A DNA stretch of 64,000 nucleotides from Trichomonas tenax. Taxonomy: Eukaryota > Parabasalia > Trichomonadida > Trichomonadidae. This document shows, piece after piece, positions 51,301 through 59,184 of this stretch. Position 1 is the first letter of the stretch; every line of letters begins with the position of its first letter. The stretch spans positions 1 through 64,000 of the forward strand of contig JALKBU010000036.1 in the NCBI GenBank assembly GCA_023091735.1, given 5' to 3'. The notes below the pieces were generated by a model. That model made no database searches. It was not told the origin of the DNA and worked only from the letters and a program-made list of their open reading frames with translations. Position numbers and translations under genes: made by a program.

Positions 51301-54300
51301 CTTAGTTAAAGCGTTGATGAAGCTTTCCTGAACTGCCTTAAGCAAATTCTTAATTTGCCTGAGAGCTTGCATCGTCATCTCTTTCTCAGAGAACTGTAAA
51401 ATTAGAGGATTATGCTTTAGTTCCTTAATTATTTCATTGAAAGAAGTCAATGCTTTGTTGAAATCTGTTACATCAACTTCAACTCCTGTAACATTTTGGA
51501 TTGGTTTCAATTCTTTAATGAACTGCTGAATTGAAGCAATAATCTCAATTGTAACAGTGATAAGTGTTAATTGATCAACAATCTTCAGAGCTTTCTTCCT
51601 CTTCTTCTCTTCAATATTTTCTGTTGAAGAGATCATCAGCATTTCATTGTTTGTAGTTCTGCATTCTGAAATGATATTAGGGATGTTAATTATTTCATCC
51701 TTCTTGAATTCGACTTGGCATGTCTTGATATATGTTTGCGCATTAATTATTTCGAAATCAGCCTTATCTTCAAGCTTAGCTTGCTTATATAATCGATCAA
51801 TTTGATCCAACTTTTCCAATATTTTGTTTTGAATCAAATATCCCATTGTTCTGCTTTCGAATTGGTCATCACCAATAATTGCAACAATATCATCTCTGTG
51901 ATTTTGAAGTAACTTCGGTGTTAATGATTGAGTGCATCCTTTGAAGATAGGAACCATATTTTCGATATCATTCTTTGTTGAAATAAGCAACTTCAGTGAG
52001 TTCTTATCCTGTTTGAATGAAGCTGTTAATGATCTCAACTGCTTTAGCCAGGTACTGCAAGTCTCCTTTGCAACGTTATAATCAATAGTTGAGATGACTG
52101 ATTTGTGCCATCTGTCAATTTGATCTTGTGAAATTTTGACAATACTCCACAAAATAACTCTTGGTGATGCGAATTTGGTGAAATCATATTCCTGGAATTC
52201 TTCATGAAGCTGCAAGAGTCGACCAAGTTTTTCTTCAAGGTGTCTAATGTATTCTCTGTTTTGCTGGACTTCCGTTGTATCTCTGGAGTTATTTATTCTA
52301 TCGTGTCTTATAGCAATCTCATCTTGGAACTGTTTGATTTGTGCTTCGTTGTTCTTCAAAAATTCATCCTTTGTCTCTAAGAGTAATGCAATTGCTTTGC
52401 CTAGCTCTATATCTGTCAATATTGGCCACATCAAAATATTTATCTCTTTGGCGAGATCTTTGTAATCATGACCGAATGAAAGCAAAAAGAGCAAATCGTT
52501 GAGTTTGTTGATTTCTTTTGCTTCTTCTTCAAGCTTTTCTCTGGTTCTGATTGAACCAAATACTGTAGCCTTCAGCATTGCCCATTGCTGAGATGCATTT
52601 GGTTGTCTTTTGAGCTCATTTGTAATGTCTGTGTAATCTTGATGTAATTTATCAATTCTCTCGACAAACTCAGCATGAATTTTGGACAAGACTTTATTTC
52701 TGTGTTGATTTACTGAGTCAATAATGTTATTTTTGAGTGTTGTGAAGACAAGCTTTGCAAAGCATAACCAAATCTCACTTGGGTAATTCATTAAGAATGT
52801 ATTTTTGTCAGCTTGAATCTTCATAATATAATCATATGTTTTTTTAAAGCTCACATCCTTGAGATTTGTGAAATACTTTGTTGCCCTTTCTGCGTAAGCC
52901 AATATTGTTGGGAAGCAATTATATATCTTTTGAATTTGCTGTGCTAAGACCGTTCTGAAAATTTCTGATGTATTATCAACAGGTGTTATAATATCTTCTT
53001 TTTTGTAATTATTCTTCGGAGGAATAAAAGCTGACATATCATTGTCAATGCAAAAGCCTTCATATTTGGAAGTCAATAATGTTCTTGAGACTTCTACAGG
53101 TGTTCTATCGAAAACCATTCTCAAAGGATTTTGCATATTAGTAATTTCATTGATAATAACTTTGAAAAAGTCGAAAATAATATTTCGAATGGATTCCCTG
53201 TTTGTATGTAGTTCAATGATGATAAAAGGTTTCTTCATAGATATTGACCTATCAGATACTGTCTGATCGATTGTTGTGAAACCATCAACTGTTATTTCTT
53301 TTGGTTCCGTGAAATTAACTGGATAATTCAGCAATTCTGTAAAGAAATTAAGATTGAATTCAATCAAATCAAATGCGAAACAGTTCAACAATATCTTCAA
53401 ATAATTTCTGAATCGACAAAAATGGGTTTCAGTTGATGTATTGAAGAAATGGAGTGGCGGATGGTTTTTAGGAACTATCTTGAACTTGTCTGATTCGAAG
53501 TTTTCTATTTCTTCACCAATTATTTTATTTATGGATTCTGCAATATTATCCACTAATTTATCCAAAAGCAATCTAATATCTTTCTGATATGCACTCATTA
53601 ATTTAGTCCATCCTTCTAAATCATGCTGGCCATTCTCAAAGAACTTAATAATGTAATTCATGATGTTTCGTTGCTGCATATAGATTAAATCGTAGACTTT
53701 TTGGCCGAGCATATTGTATGATGGCGATGAAACTAAATTTATTGTGGTGTTGAGTTTTTTGAGTGATTTTGAATAATTTGTATCAAGAATAAATGGAAAT
53801 GTAACTTCTGATGGTGAATAGCAGTTAATGTCACCACCAACACGATTGATAAGTTCGAATAAATCATCTTGTTGATTGAGCTTTGCCTGCCCTCTAAAAA
53901 TGAGCATTTTTTGAACTCTTCCTATTTCATTTTTGGCTTCTTCATTTAATGTATTTCTAAATCTGTTATTAAGAAAGTCGAGAAGATCTGGTGGATCTGA
54001 AATCGAATCAAGGAAGCAGTCTGTTATCATTAATTTTTCGAAATCTTCTCTGCATTTCATTGATAGTTTTTGTCTATATTCTAAAACTTCTTGACTTTCA
54101 TCGATAAAACGAATCTTAAAACGAGATAGGTTTTTGATAAGTGGCTTTTCGTCGAATGTTTCAACTTGAAAGAGGAAATTTTCATCATCGAAAGCATTAA
54201 TTCGAACTAAATGCCATTCAAACTTATTTGAATTTCCTACAAAGTACGCACTTCCTATTGCTGGCAAACCTTTGTTTCTCAGCTCCCACTCAGCCTTTGT

Positions 54301-54810
54301 CATGCCATATTCGCAGTCAAAAATATCAAGTGGAAACAAGTGTTCTGACTCAATTTGATCACCCATGGCAATAGGCATAACTAGTTTGTTCAATCTCTTA
54401 GTCGTATTTATCAAATTTGCTTCAATATTCGTGAAATCTAAAACGTTTCTTGCGTTCCACGGAAGTGGAGCGTTTGAATTTGTCTCTAATGCAAGATTTT
54501 GCAGTGGCTGAATCTCTGTAGAACAAAATCTTGGTGAGTTACGTGGAGAAATTTTGAGAGTTCGCGGATCTGGTGTATGTATTTTGATAAGTGAGTTTTT
54601 TAACGATTGTGTTGTATTCATATCCTTCTTTCGAGGATTATACCCGTATCCTTCTGGATTTTTAGGCGGTTTAATATCAAGAGGTCCGCGATTTATACCT
54701 AAAAGCTTCGATATTGTCACTCTTTGATCGAGACATTTCTTTGTTTTCCCATTTACTTCTGCTTGAAGCTTCTGAAATGCTTCTTCAAAGCGTTGTTTCT
54801 GGGTTTTCAT
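45343..54810 (-). CDS. Divergent dynein heavy chain lacking AAA1 nucleotide-binding motifs and the C-terminal domain
   Basis: 3155 residues from ATG 54810; the longer frame overlaps the TCACTTTT initiator at 54845-54852. Family order is recognisable: tail and linker (about 1-1330), AAA ring, a coiled-coil stalk with a microtubule-binding-type tip, and AAA5-6. At the AAA1 P-loop position (GPAGTGKTET in dyneins) it reads SDPLLIASEMYSTS (about 1366-1380). The Walker B position reads NIWTCFTDTEML. AAA2 has GQQYSGTST, with the lysine lost. AAA3 keeps a normal P-loop, GPLASGKTT (about 1885-1893). AAA4 (VVNDLIVDYET) has none. The stalk helices (about 2370-2490 and 2600-2655) flank LFAAYCTLIGLSPRSNDGFW, as in dynein stalk heads. 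The protein stops in AAA6, so it is 900-1400 residues shorter than motile dyneins. The 9.5-kb frame has no break. Inferred: a non-motile dynein-like structural or regulatory protein. Confidence 0.88.
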   Translation of the reverse strand: MKTQKQRFEEAFQKLQAEVNGKTKKCLDQRVTISKLLGINRGPLDIKPPKNPEGYGYNPRKKDMNTTQSLKNSLIKIHTPDPRTLKISPRNSPRFCSTEIQPLQNLALETNSNAPLPWNARNVLDFTNIEANLINTTKRLNKLVMPIAMGDQIESEHLFPLDIFDCEYGMTKAEWELRNKGLPAIGSAYFVGNSNKFEWHLVRINAFDDENFLFQVETFDEKPLIKNLSRFKIRFIDESQEVLEYRQKLSMKCREDFEKLMITDCFLDSISDPPDLLDFLNNRFRNTLNEEAKNEIGRVQKMLIFRGQAKLNQQDDLFELINRVGGDINCYSPSEVTFPFILDTNYSKSLKKLNTTINLVSSPSYNMLGQKVYDLIYMQQRNIMNYIIKFFENGQHDLEGWTKLMSAYQKDIRLLLDKLVDNIAESINKIIGEEIENFESDKFKIVPKNHPPLHFFNTSTETHFCRFRNYLKILLNCFAFDLIEFNLNFFTELLNYPVNFTEPKEITVDGFTTIDQTVSDRSISMKKPFIIIELHTNRESIRNIIFDFFKVIINEITNMQNPLRMVFDRTPVEVSRTLLTSKYEGFCIDNDMSAFIPPKNNYKKEDIITPVDNTSEIFRTVLAQQIQKIYNCFPTILAYAERATKYFTNLKDVSFKKTYDYIMKIQADKNTFLMNYPSEIWLCFAKLVFTTLKNNIIDSVNQHRNKVLSKIHAEFVERIDKLHQDYTDITNELKRQPNASQQWAMLKATVFGSIRTREKLEEEAKEINKLNDLLFLLSFGHDYKDLAKEINILMWPILTDIELGKAIALLLETKDEFLKNNEAQIKQFQDEIAIRHDRINNSRDTTEVQQNREYIRHLEEKLGRLLQLHEEFQEYDFTKFASPRVILWSIVKISQDQIDRWHKSVISTIDYNVAKETCSTWLKQLRSLTASFKQDKNSLKLLISTKNDIENMVPIFKGCTQSLTPKLLQNHRDDIVAIIGDDQFESRTMGYLIQNKILEKLDQIDRLYKQAKLEDKADFEIINAQTYIKTCQVEFKKDEIINIPNIISECRTTNNEMLMISSTENIEEKKRKKALKIVDQLTLITVTIEIIASIQQFIKELKPIQNVTGVEVDVTDFNKALTSFNEIIKELKHNPLILQFSEKEMTMQALRQIKNLLKAVQESFINALTKFREKIPRLLLVPDSKIIHVFSDDLATKLEIIPTIFPGIQEIICDKNKITKLKLNLDDELELINGISTKGDVLSLIPKLETEITASMKAVFMKYYKDNADASKVPVQLLILRQLCDPNYDIDTSLMMFEKRKTLETLKASLTAEGVIYPQAKVQEDGKVMIEFGGKSIEYMFQISQANSIIFTKISLAIIADLLSNRQSDPLLIASEMYSTSSLICQQFSYICGRYCSIIHATMTSTISRLSSIIRMLNSINIWTCFTDTEMLTNEQMFQLAMLVKEPFFLTVTTQDILPILSVGKVLFTISSDAFKQHVLMAGQSLYPYQPEAINFAATTLTNYVHPYSILKYIEDQMHQEKVAFDLNFIADFSPILPPNVYDLVKDTIDESDGIDENVFIPVIKSLISTTDFLNGVHKIMKALQQGKKMILVKGQQYSGTSTCIMAAAKAMGVKYTAVAISSPNWVKVINETFTRLDSQKTIFHVTTIFDRAFLSHVSALAFGSSLCEGQQSLLKITENATLIFEVMTPMATTELIAIPIISFNTPLVRSGELLSYWLANANFTMDTENAEYIKDFVSSLIQSNIQIAIFFSLFSTFLSKLPPQKHAAINNLIAYCAYWSNSYSFVKEENWKEYSTFILSKIPNFSHTTPFYDLSTSRSQDQFTLANVYNNTRIYQFDNSLHTQYNKAVNGPISLTNIPTPQFVHGIEIIPKIIQSGNHIAIIGPLASGKTTIIDYVESQYFLRPEYQVIRIDGYNTTPESFLQVLMSFCTTSVDGIVEPKVASNIIVVADPMKPEGELYGTILSMIKTGCAIINNEVISFSKIYFILVLEDASYPIITCCFPYRIQPYTDECLKFIAMETMMRILIANNTPQPYIQQTMQMMSRNIVELIYTIKKSGPDFLRYFFTVIRSISMLEFNRNTNIQDFWFQRLLDIAPHVEMRVPSKNFVYDMVNVQQTGTKTFRYVTANIQDQFERSLIPSLCMFNYKLATSPVMFNYCEFLLNIFFMPRTSAIVVNDLIVDYETITKFMSSALSAKFIVYNSQQQIPSLIHDSIVSNQLTVVYCRKPDPALVNLIAFGLKSNQYNYLNLIKNNDQYLPESPLGNAFPYSNLARAIETDKSKMNIMQDDFNHYKFNMFINTHFIFSVQSLEEIPYFCHGHFQIWDKHNTLTETTDQRINKLLKVVSAHNISALVPVIAQFPRVNLCHKFLTEKLKSFIEQRHTFLNEVMTVIESIESALKDFEGRIQCLKEQIRIDTTMKKSAEVAVQNAHTVVANFTGELAKAEAEYQTICDNNNQLVSYMEKDSSKTIDAYKKAQRKAQKSFNTDEQYKLFMQQSPPENIQNLFAAYCTLIGLSPRSNDGFWPEARGILKSGRIPNAIAIFNPNDVPKDNIEKFDVAMQKVDENNFSTNSPCYNFALWLKAIHVHTKRTHFNPNVVPKMSELLIQKSRKEEVIENLKERLKKAKEDEELLNKSLHDLTDKINNEERLLENITLFASISKKLVRIFPDLKESLQQFRVGERETGKNSENFVLKTVYEQVLRPLFDPAALVKVDNDFNEMMSSNFYDSKFFVDVKTIINTQDPICTAILSGDRIISVYDPYGVAEVVTGMKTGKPAECISHLTILYTEMNAEDMERKIMKAAEEGSVIVIKHADRLVDSQFFCAVANSAVTSALLGNCNISIDHDFKAILIVDRPPLWMPPMMSFIAELDMEKAHVESILANDSSILELAERLKSTEISVIQQRENLFLSLQSLYTQIKEIHSTRADLLRDPELQAELLINAETAVRDAKVIGEHALDSQPWVREKAAKIVDLCGKLQSATKIVPLYIFPLHKVDEILSHWDKQSDVLAHFTSCMASTMAKKHRNKFAEFKGITSLDPSQTVSWSNVALAHCENLATSASFFTSLKISCSNFFFITDETNTSTELSKVQEKIGNAEVVVISLFTDNLDKLSDLSKFLQNYYNKQCKPGTKLFIHANTNIKISPQIVGFSTVISLD

Positions 54811-55056
54811 GTAAATTCTTAGATTTTGGGTTGAAAATACATAGAAAAGTGACAAAGTTCAATTAAAGCATCAAGAAAAGTGACAAATAGAAATTTTACA
54901 AAAAGTACTATGTTTAAAAAAAGCCAAAAATTATTTACAAAAAATGTAAATCGACAATTGTCAAAAATAAATCAAAAGTGACAATAAAGATTTAGGAAAA
55001 CGTGACGAAATAAAATTGTAGCTGAGTTAATTTTAAACGTGCGTCAAAAATAAGCA
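54811..55056. promoter_or_regulatory. Divergent promoter with three AAAAGTGAC copies
   Basis: AAAAGTGA (TCACTTTT on the minus strand) occurs at 54845-54852, about 54876 and about 54974. The first is the best Inr for the dynein-like gene. The repeats suggest several start sites or a duplicated core element. No Inr is obvious for the nitroreductase on the plus strand (GCGTCAAAAATAAGCA precedes its ATG). Confidence 0.55.
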
Positions 55057-55599
55057 ATGGCACTTAATGCATTAAAACGCCGCCGCTCGATTCGTAGCTT
55101 TGACACCACAATGGCCATTACACCAGAGCAGCGCAAGGAAATTGCTGAGGCTGCTTTATTATCCCCAACATCAATGAACAAGCAAGATATCGATCTCATT
55201 TGGATCACAAACCCAGACAAGATCAAGGAAATCAGCAAAACTACTTACGAGGTTCTTCCAAAGGAGAAGAAGGCCCAGTTCGACATCAGGAGAGGCAAGT
55301 ATGCTGTTGGCGATATTATTACCGGTGATTCTAAGGATATACTGCTTTTCGTGAAGAATGAGCGTGCATCGCAGGTCACTGAGCTTAACTGCGGTATCAT
55401 CGCTATGGGTGCTATCGTTGCTGCCCAGGAATTCAATATTGATACAATGATCTTAGGCTGCATCCGCCAGGAGAAGGTCGAGCAGCTTCTTGGACTCCAG
55501 AAGGGACAGCTTGTCTTAGGTCTTGCCTTCGGTTACCGCAAGAAGAAACCAGTTATTGATCCAAAGGAAATTGTTGCCAAAGTTACTTATATCGAATAA
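55057..55599 (+). CDS. Nitroreductase-family FMN protein
   Basis: 180 residues. N-terminal RRRSIRSFD(T)T(M) and ITPEQRKEIAEAALLSPTSM followed by NKQ are the FMN-phosphate-binding and dimer motifs of nitroreductases (R-SIR-F, A-SP-S-N-Q). GIIAMGAIVAAQEFNIDTMI and LGLQKGQLVLGLAFGYRKKK are the late family motifs; the latter corresponds to G-P(x)(x)-(V/L)GYP. NAD(P)H-dependent reduction of quinones or nitro compounds is expected. In T. vaginalis members of this family (ntr4, ntr6) have been linked to 5-nitroimidazole handling. The closest bacterial relatives suggest an old transfer, a common feature of the family. The stop codon is TAAA. A transposon-like element begins four bases after it. C-ending codons suggest good expression. 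Confidence 0.92.
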   Translation: MALNALKRRRSIRSFDTTMAITPEQRKEIAEAALLSPTSMNKQDIDLIWITNPDKIKEISKTTYEVLPKEKKAQFDIRRGKYAVGDIITGDSKDILLFVKNERASQVTELNCGIIAMGAIVAAQEFNIDTMILGCIRQEKVEQLLGLQKGQLVLGLAFGYRKKKPVIDPKEIVAKVTYIE

Positions 55600-55603
55600 A
55601 AAC

Positions 55604-56774
55604 AAGAAGGTGTGGCACTCTGAATTTGCAATATTTTTAAAAAAATAATTAGATGAATAGCATTATCAGTATATACCCTATACATATTCATTGTTAAATA
55701 TATATGTGCATTAACTCCAGCCAGACACTTCAAAATTAACCTTTAAAAACCGTTTTGACTCATTTTGGTATTCTACATATTGTGTTTAGTAATATTTTCT
55801 GCTTAAAATCGAAAAATAATTATGAGATGTTCGTTTTTATTACTCAATTTTATTTTGCTCAAATATACTAAAATACAGCATCTCTATAGCATATATTATC
55901 CACTGGCTAGCTCAAAATTCAACAAAACCCCATTATTTAAACAAAAAATTTATTTTGCATTTTTTTGGCTATGTGAGTGATAGTTTTCTGGTTCTTCACG
56001 TCACACGGCTATAAATTTTGCTGAGGCGTTGTTCCATCATGGGGATATCAGTTGTGAGCTAGTCATTTGGATTAGCCTAGATCAAGATGTTAGGAAATCT
56101 GAATCAATTTTAGTTGGCATATCACACCTGAATGAATCCCCAAATCGTGCCACTTATAATTTGCAAATATTGCAATATTCTTTAATATATAATTTACTTT
56201 TTATATAATTTGAGCTATAATAACTATAATAGTTATTACCCATGATATGTTTTGTAAGAATGTGTATACAAAAATAAGTTTTGTAAAGGATATAAAATAT
56301 TTGATAAAACTTATAGAGTAATTCATTATTATAACATACTAGCATGTTTGAAATTAGCATGGTAGTTGTAGTCATGTCTTCAATTCGAAATTATTTGGAG
56401 AATACTTTTTTTAATATTATATCAGCGACAAGATACTATCATCGTATCATTTCAGGTTTTCCATACCAAGTACATACTGGGATTACAATATGCAACAATG
56501 AAATCTTAGTCGAATATGGAGATTCAAGTTCGAATTCGATCATTATGCAATATATAAATCTAAGATAGGCTGAGATATGATATAGTAGTATCATTTTTTG
56601 GATTCTTATATGTAACATGTAATGCATTGATAGGATAAAAAATAGAAAAATCAATTTTCAACTGCTAAATATTAGCGAACGAATCAAATCAGTCATGGTA
56701 TTAGGTACTGCAGCTGATGTGCAAAGCAGAAAATAGTACCCCAAGAATGGGTATTCAGAGTGCCACACCTTCTT
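55604..56774. mobile_element. Non-autonomous DNA transposon: 22-bp perfect TIRs, 6-bp target duplication
   Basis: The left end at 55604-55625 begins AAGAAGGTGTGGCACTCTGA. The right end at 56753-56774 is its exact complement, ending CCACACCTTCTT. The flanks 55598-55603 and 56775-56780 are both AAAAAC, a clean 6-bp target-site duplication. The interior of about 1.13 kb is AT-rich with no transposase. Perfect ends suggest a recent insertion. The left duplication overlaps the nitroreductase stop codon. Confidence 0.88.
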
Positions 56775-57284
56775 AAAAACAGTCATTATTCATCTTTTTC
56801 TATTCCTATCTGCTAATTATTCGATGAAATTGGAATAACAACATAAAAAAATGGAAAATTGCCATTGGAAAAAAGCACCTCTCAAAATTTTCAAAATTGC
56901 AATATTTGAAAATAAAGTACCATTATTGGAGGAAACTGTTTAAAGATTTTTCTCAGTGGATGACACTTATTAATTTTGTCGCACGAATGCTTAATAATTC
57001 CGTATATATTTGGCACAAGAAGAATATTCTTGAATTAAGAACGGAATTAAGAGACTTGATAAGATTGCATCACAAACATTTTGCAACAATACGTTGATAT
57101 TTGATATTTAAGTTCATGATTATACACATTGAATTCGATTTCTAAATACAATATAAACGCACCTTTTATTTATTACAATATTTCATACCAAGAAATAATA
57201 TATTTTGCAATTGCAATTTAGGAATTATGATAAATCAATGAATAATGCATAAAAATTGAAAACGAATTAGAATAAGCATGTCAA

Positions 57285-57415
57285 GTAAGGTGAGCTTCAA
57301 CGCCCGGGTCTGATCTTTTTGGACCAGAGGACAGATTGAAAAAAATCCGGCCTCCGGCGCTATCATCGCCTTCGACCTGTGACCGATCCTTGAGAGTTGT
57401 ACAATATCTTATATG
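57285..57415. other. GC-rich patch of unknown origin
   Basis: A stretch of about 120 bp (CAACGCCCGGGTCTGATC to CGACCTGTGACCGATCC) is near 50% GC within very AT-rich DNA. It contains possible stems (GGTCTGATC...GGACCAGAG; CCGGCCTCCGG). It could be a structured RNA or a captured fragment; no RNA family is recognised. Confidence 0.3.
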
Positions 57416-58409
57416 TCCTTATTTTTTCATTTCTCTTGTTTCCCTCTCTTTCTTATGTATTATTTATATAAATATGAGATAGTAAAAATCGAAATTTCTT
57501 GAAATTGCAAAGAGGTAGTCTCTTGAGAGCAAGAATATGGAGTGACTTGTAATGATTGAGATTTAATGAATTATTTTTGATATATGAAGCTTAATGATCT
57601 AACTTTGCATAAAATATCTCATATGACCATATATACCAATCAAAAACCTGGAAAAAATTTCCTTCTGCGGTGTAGTCCCGCGACCTTCATAACTTTTTAT
57701 CTGATCAATATTTTTTCGATTTGAAAGTACTTTCATGTACATATTGATAGTTGTCTATCCAGTGGTATAAGTGACACAGTCTATATATCTATCAAATCAT
57801 TGATTGCATTACAAATCGTCCAAAAATATACGATTTCCAACATAAATGTATGCACTACTATGCAGCGCTGAGGAAAGATGGTGTCTCAGCGCATAATTTT
57901 TTTTTTCATTGCCAAATCTAAGATTCTAAAATTTTACATTATTACAGCTGCAAATCCAAATCCCATCAAATTCAATAAATTTCATGTGTATAATCGCCCT
58001 CAAATCAATTAATGAATTAGTTGCATTTTTAATTTTAAGCGTATAAGAGGCATTTGAATCAATAATACACATAAAAATATCATATACTGCATATTAGTGC
58101 ATACATTTGCTGTTCTGGAGAACTTTTTCTAGAAATTGATCATTTGTGATGATATTAAAATATTTCGATCAATTACCGACCATTGGCCCCAACAAACACG
58201 AAAATTACATATACGGAGCGCAAATATTCGATAACTACTCATCATTACGAAGTTGTTAATAAATCTGGTTCATATCATAACAATCAATATTTAATACTTA
58301 ATCAAAATGGCTAATTCTTCAATAATTATACTACAAATGTGCATTATCATATCTGCATATATATGCTTATAAAGTAATTTTAAATTTGCTATTTTTGATT
58401 TGTTTTGTA

Positions 58410-58560
58410 TTGACTGAGCTTGTTTTCAGCTACATTGTAGTGACTGAACGCGTTTTCGATCTGTTTTGTAGTGACTGAGCGTGTTTTCGATCTGTTTTGT
58501 AGTGACTGAGCGTGTTTTCGATCTGCTTTGTAGTGACTAAGCGTGATTTCAGCTCCTTTG
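58410..58560. repeat. Tandem repeat, about 31 bp x 4-5
   Basis: The unit TTTTGTAGTGACTGAGCGTG plus TTTTCGATCTG is repeated with few changes. A more diverged array of the same unit lies at about 4665-4780 in the other element. It is directly adjacent to block A and its TCACTTTT element, so it may act as that block's upstream sequence. Confidence 0.75.
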
Positions 58561-59184
58561 TAGTGAAGTTGGACATAAATAATAATTATGTCACTTTTCT
58601 CTCGTCAAATAATGTTTTCGATAATTTTACTTCTAATATATTATCATAATGATTTTTTACCCGAAACATTATGTTTAAGGTTGTTTTTGGCAAAATTCAT
58701 TTTGAAATTGTTGATTATATTCATAAAAGAGGCATAAGTATCGATAACACATATGCGTCTGTCTTTTGGAAGCTATTGGTGCATCTTATTCAAGAATATT
58801 CTTCTTGTGCCAAATATATACGGAATTATTAAGCATTCGTGCGACAAAATTAATAAGTGTCATCCACAGACAAAAAACTTTAAACAGTTTCCTCCAATAA
58901 TGGTACTTTATTTTCAAATATTGCAATTTTGAAAATTTTGAGAGGTGCTTTTTTCCAACCAAAAAATGCCGAAGCCTCAAAATTAAACCATTTTGTAAAT
59001 CAACATCAAATAAATCTGAATCGGAAACATTATTTTTTAATCACGTGAGTATCAATTAGCTTGTTACAGTGGAATAGAATTTCAATGAAAAATAGAATGG
59101 TTTTAAATAGACTGGCTTGTAATTTTATAAAGTTCTGTGTTGAGAGATAATGTTTAAAACATACAATTATGGCTAAAGTATAGT

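Larger units (their letters stand above)
56865..58958. mobile_element. 2.1-kb transposon-like element with about 185-bp inverted ends
   Basis: The left end begins TTGGAAAAAAGCACCTCTCA at 56865. The right end, on the other strand from 58958, is about 98% identical over about 185 bp. Both flanks show CCA (56862-56864 and 58959-58961), a possible 3-bp target duplication. Inside are a GC-rich patch (57290-57410), a 31-bp tandem repeat (58410-58560) and block A (58560-58795). The last holds a TCACTTTT initiator and a frame reading KRGISIDNTYASVFWKLLVH. Blocks A and B also make up the centre of the element at 3888-5290. Frames such as 56897-57097 are part of the repeat. No transposase is seen. Confidence 0.82.

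Noticed and set aside
46000..54000. Numerous 60-130-codon frames antisense to the dynein-like gene
   Set aside because: They are shadows of a single long gene with no family features.
55604..56774. Claim of a Maverick/Polinton
   Set aside because: Only the 6-bp duplication fits; no integrase, polymerase or capsid gene is present.
58410..58560. Possible CRISPR-like array
   Set aside because: The units are contiguous tandem repeats without spacers, inside a eukaryotic transposon.
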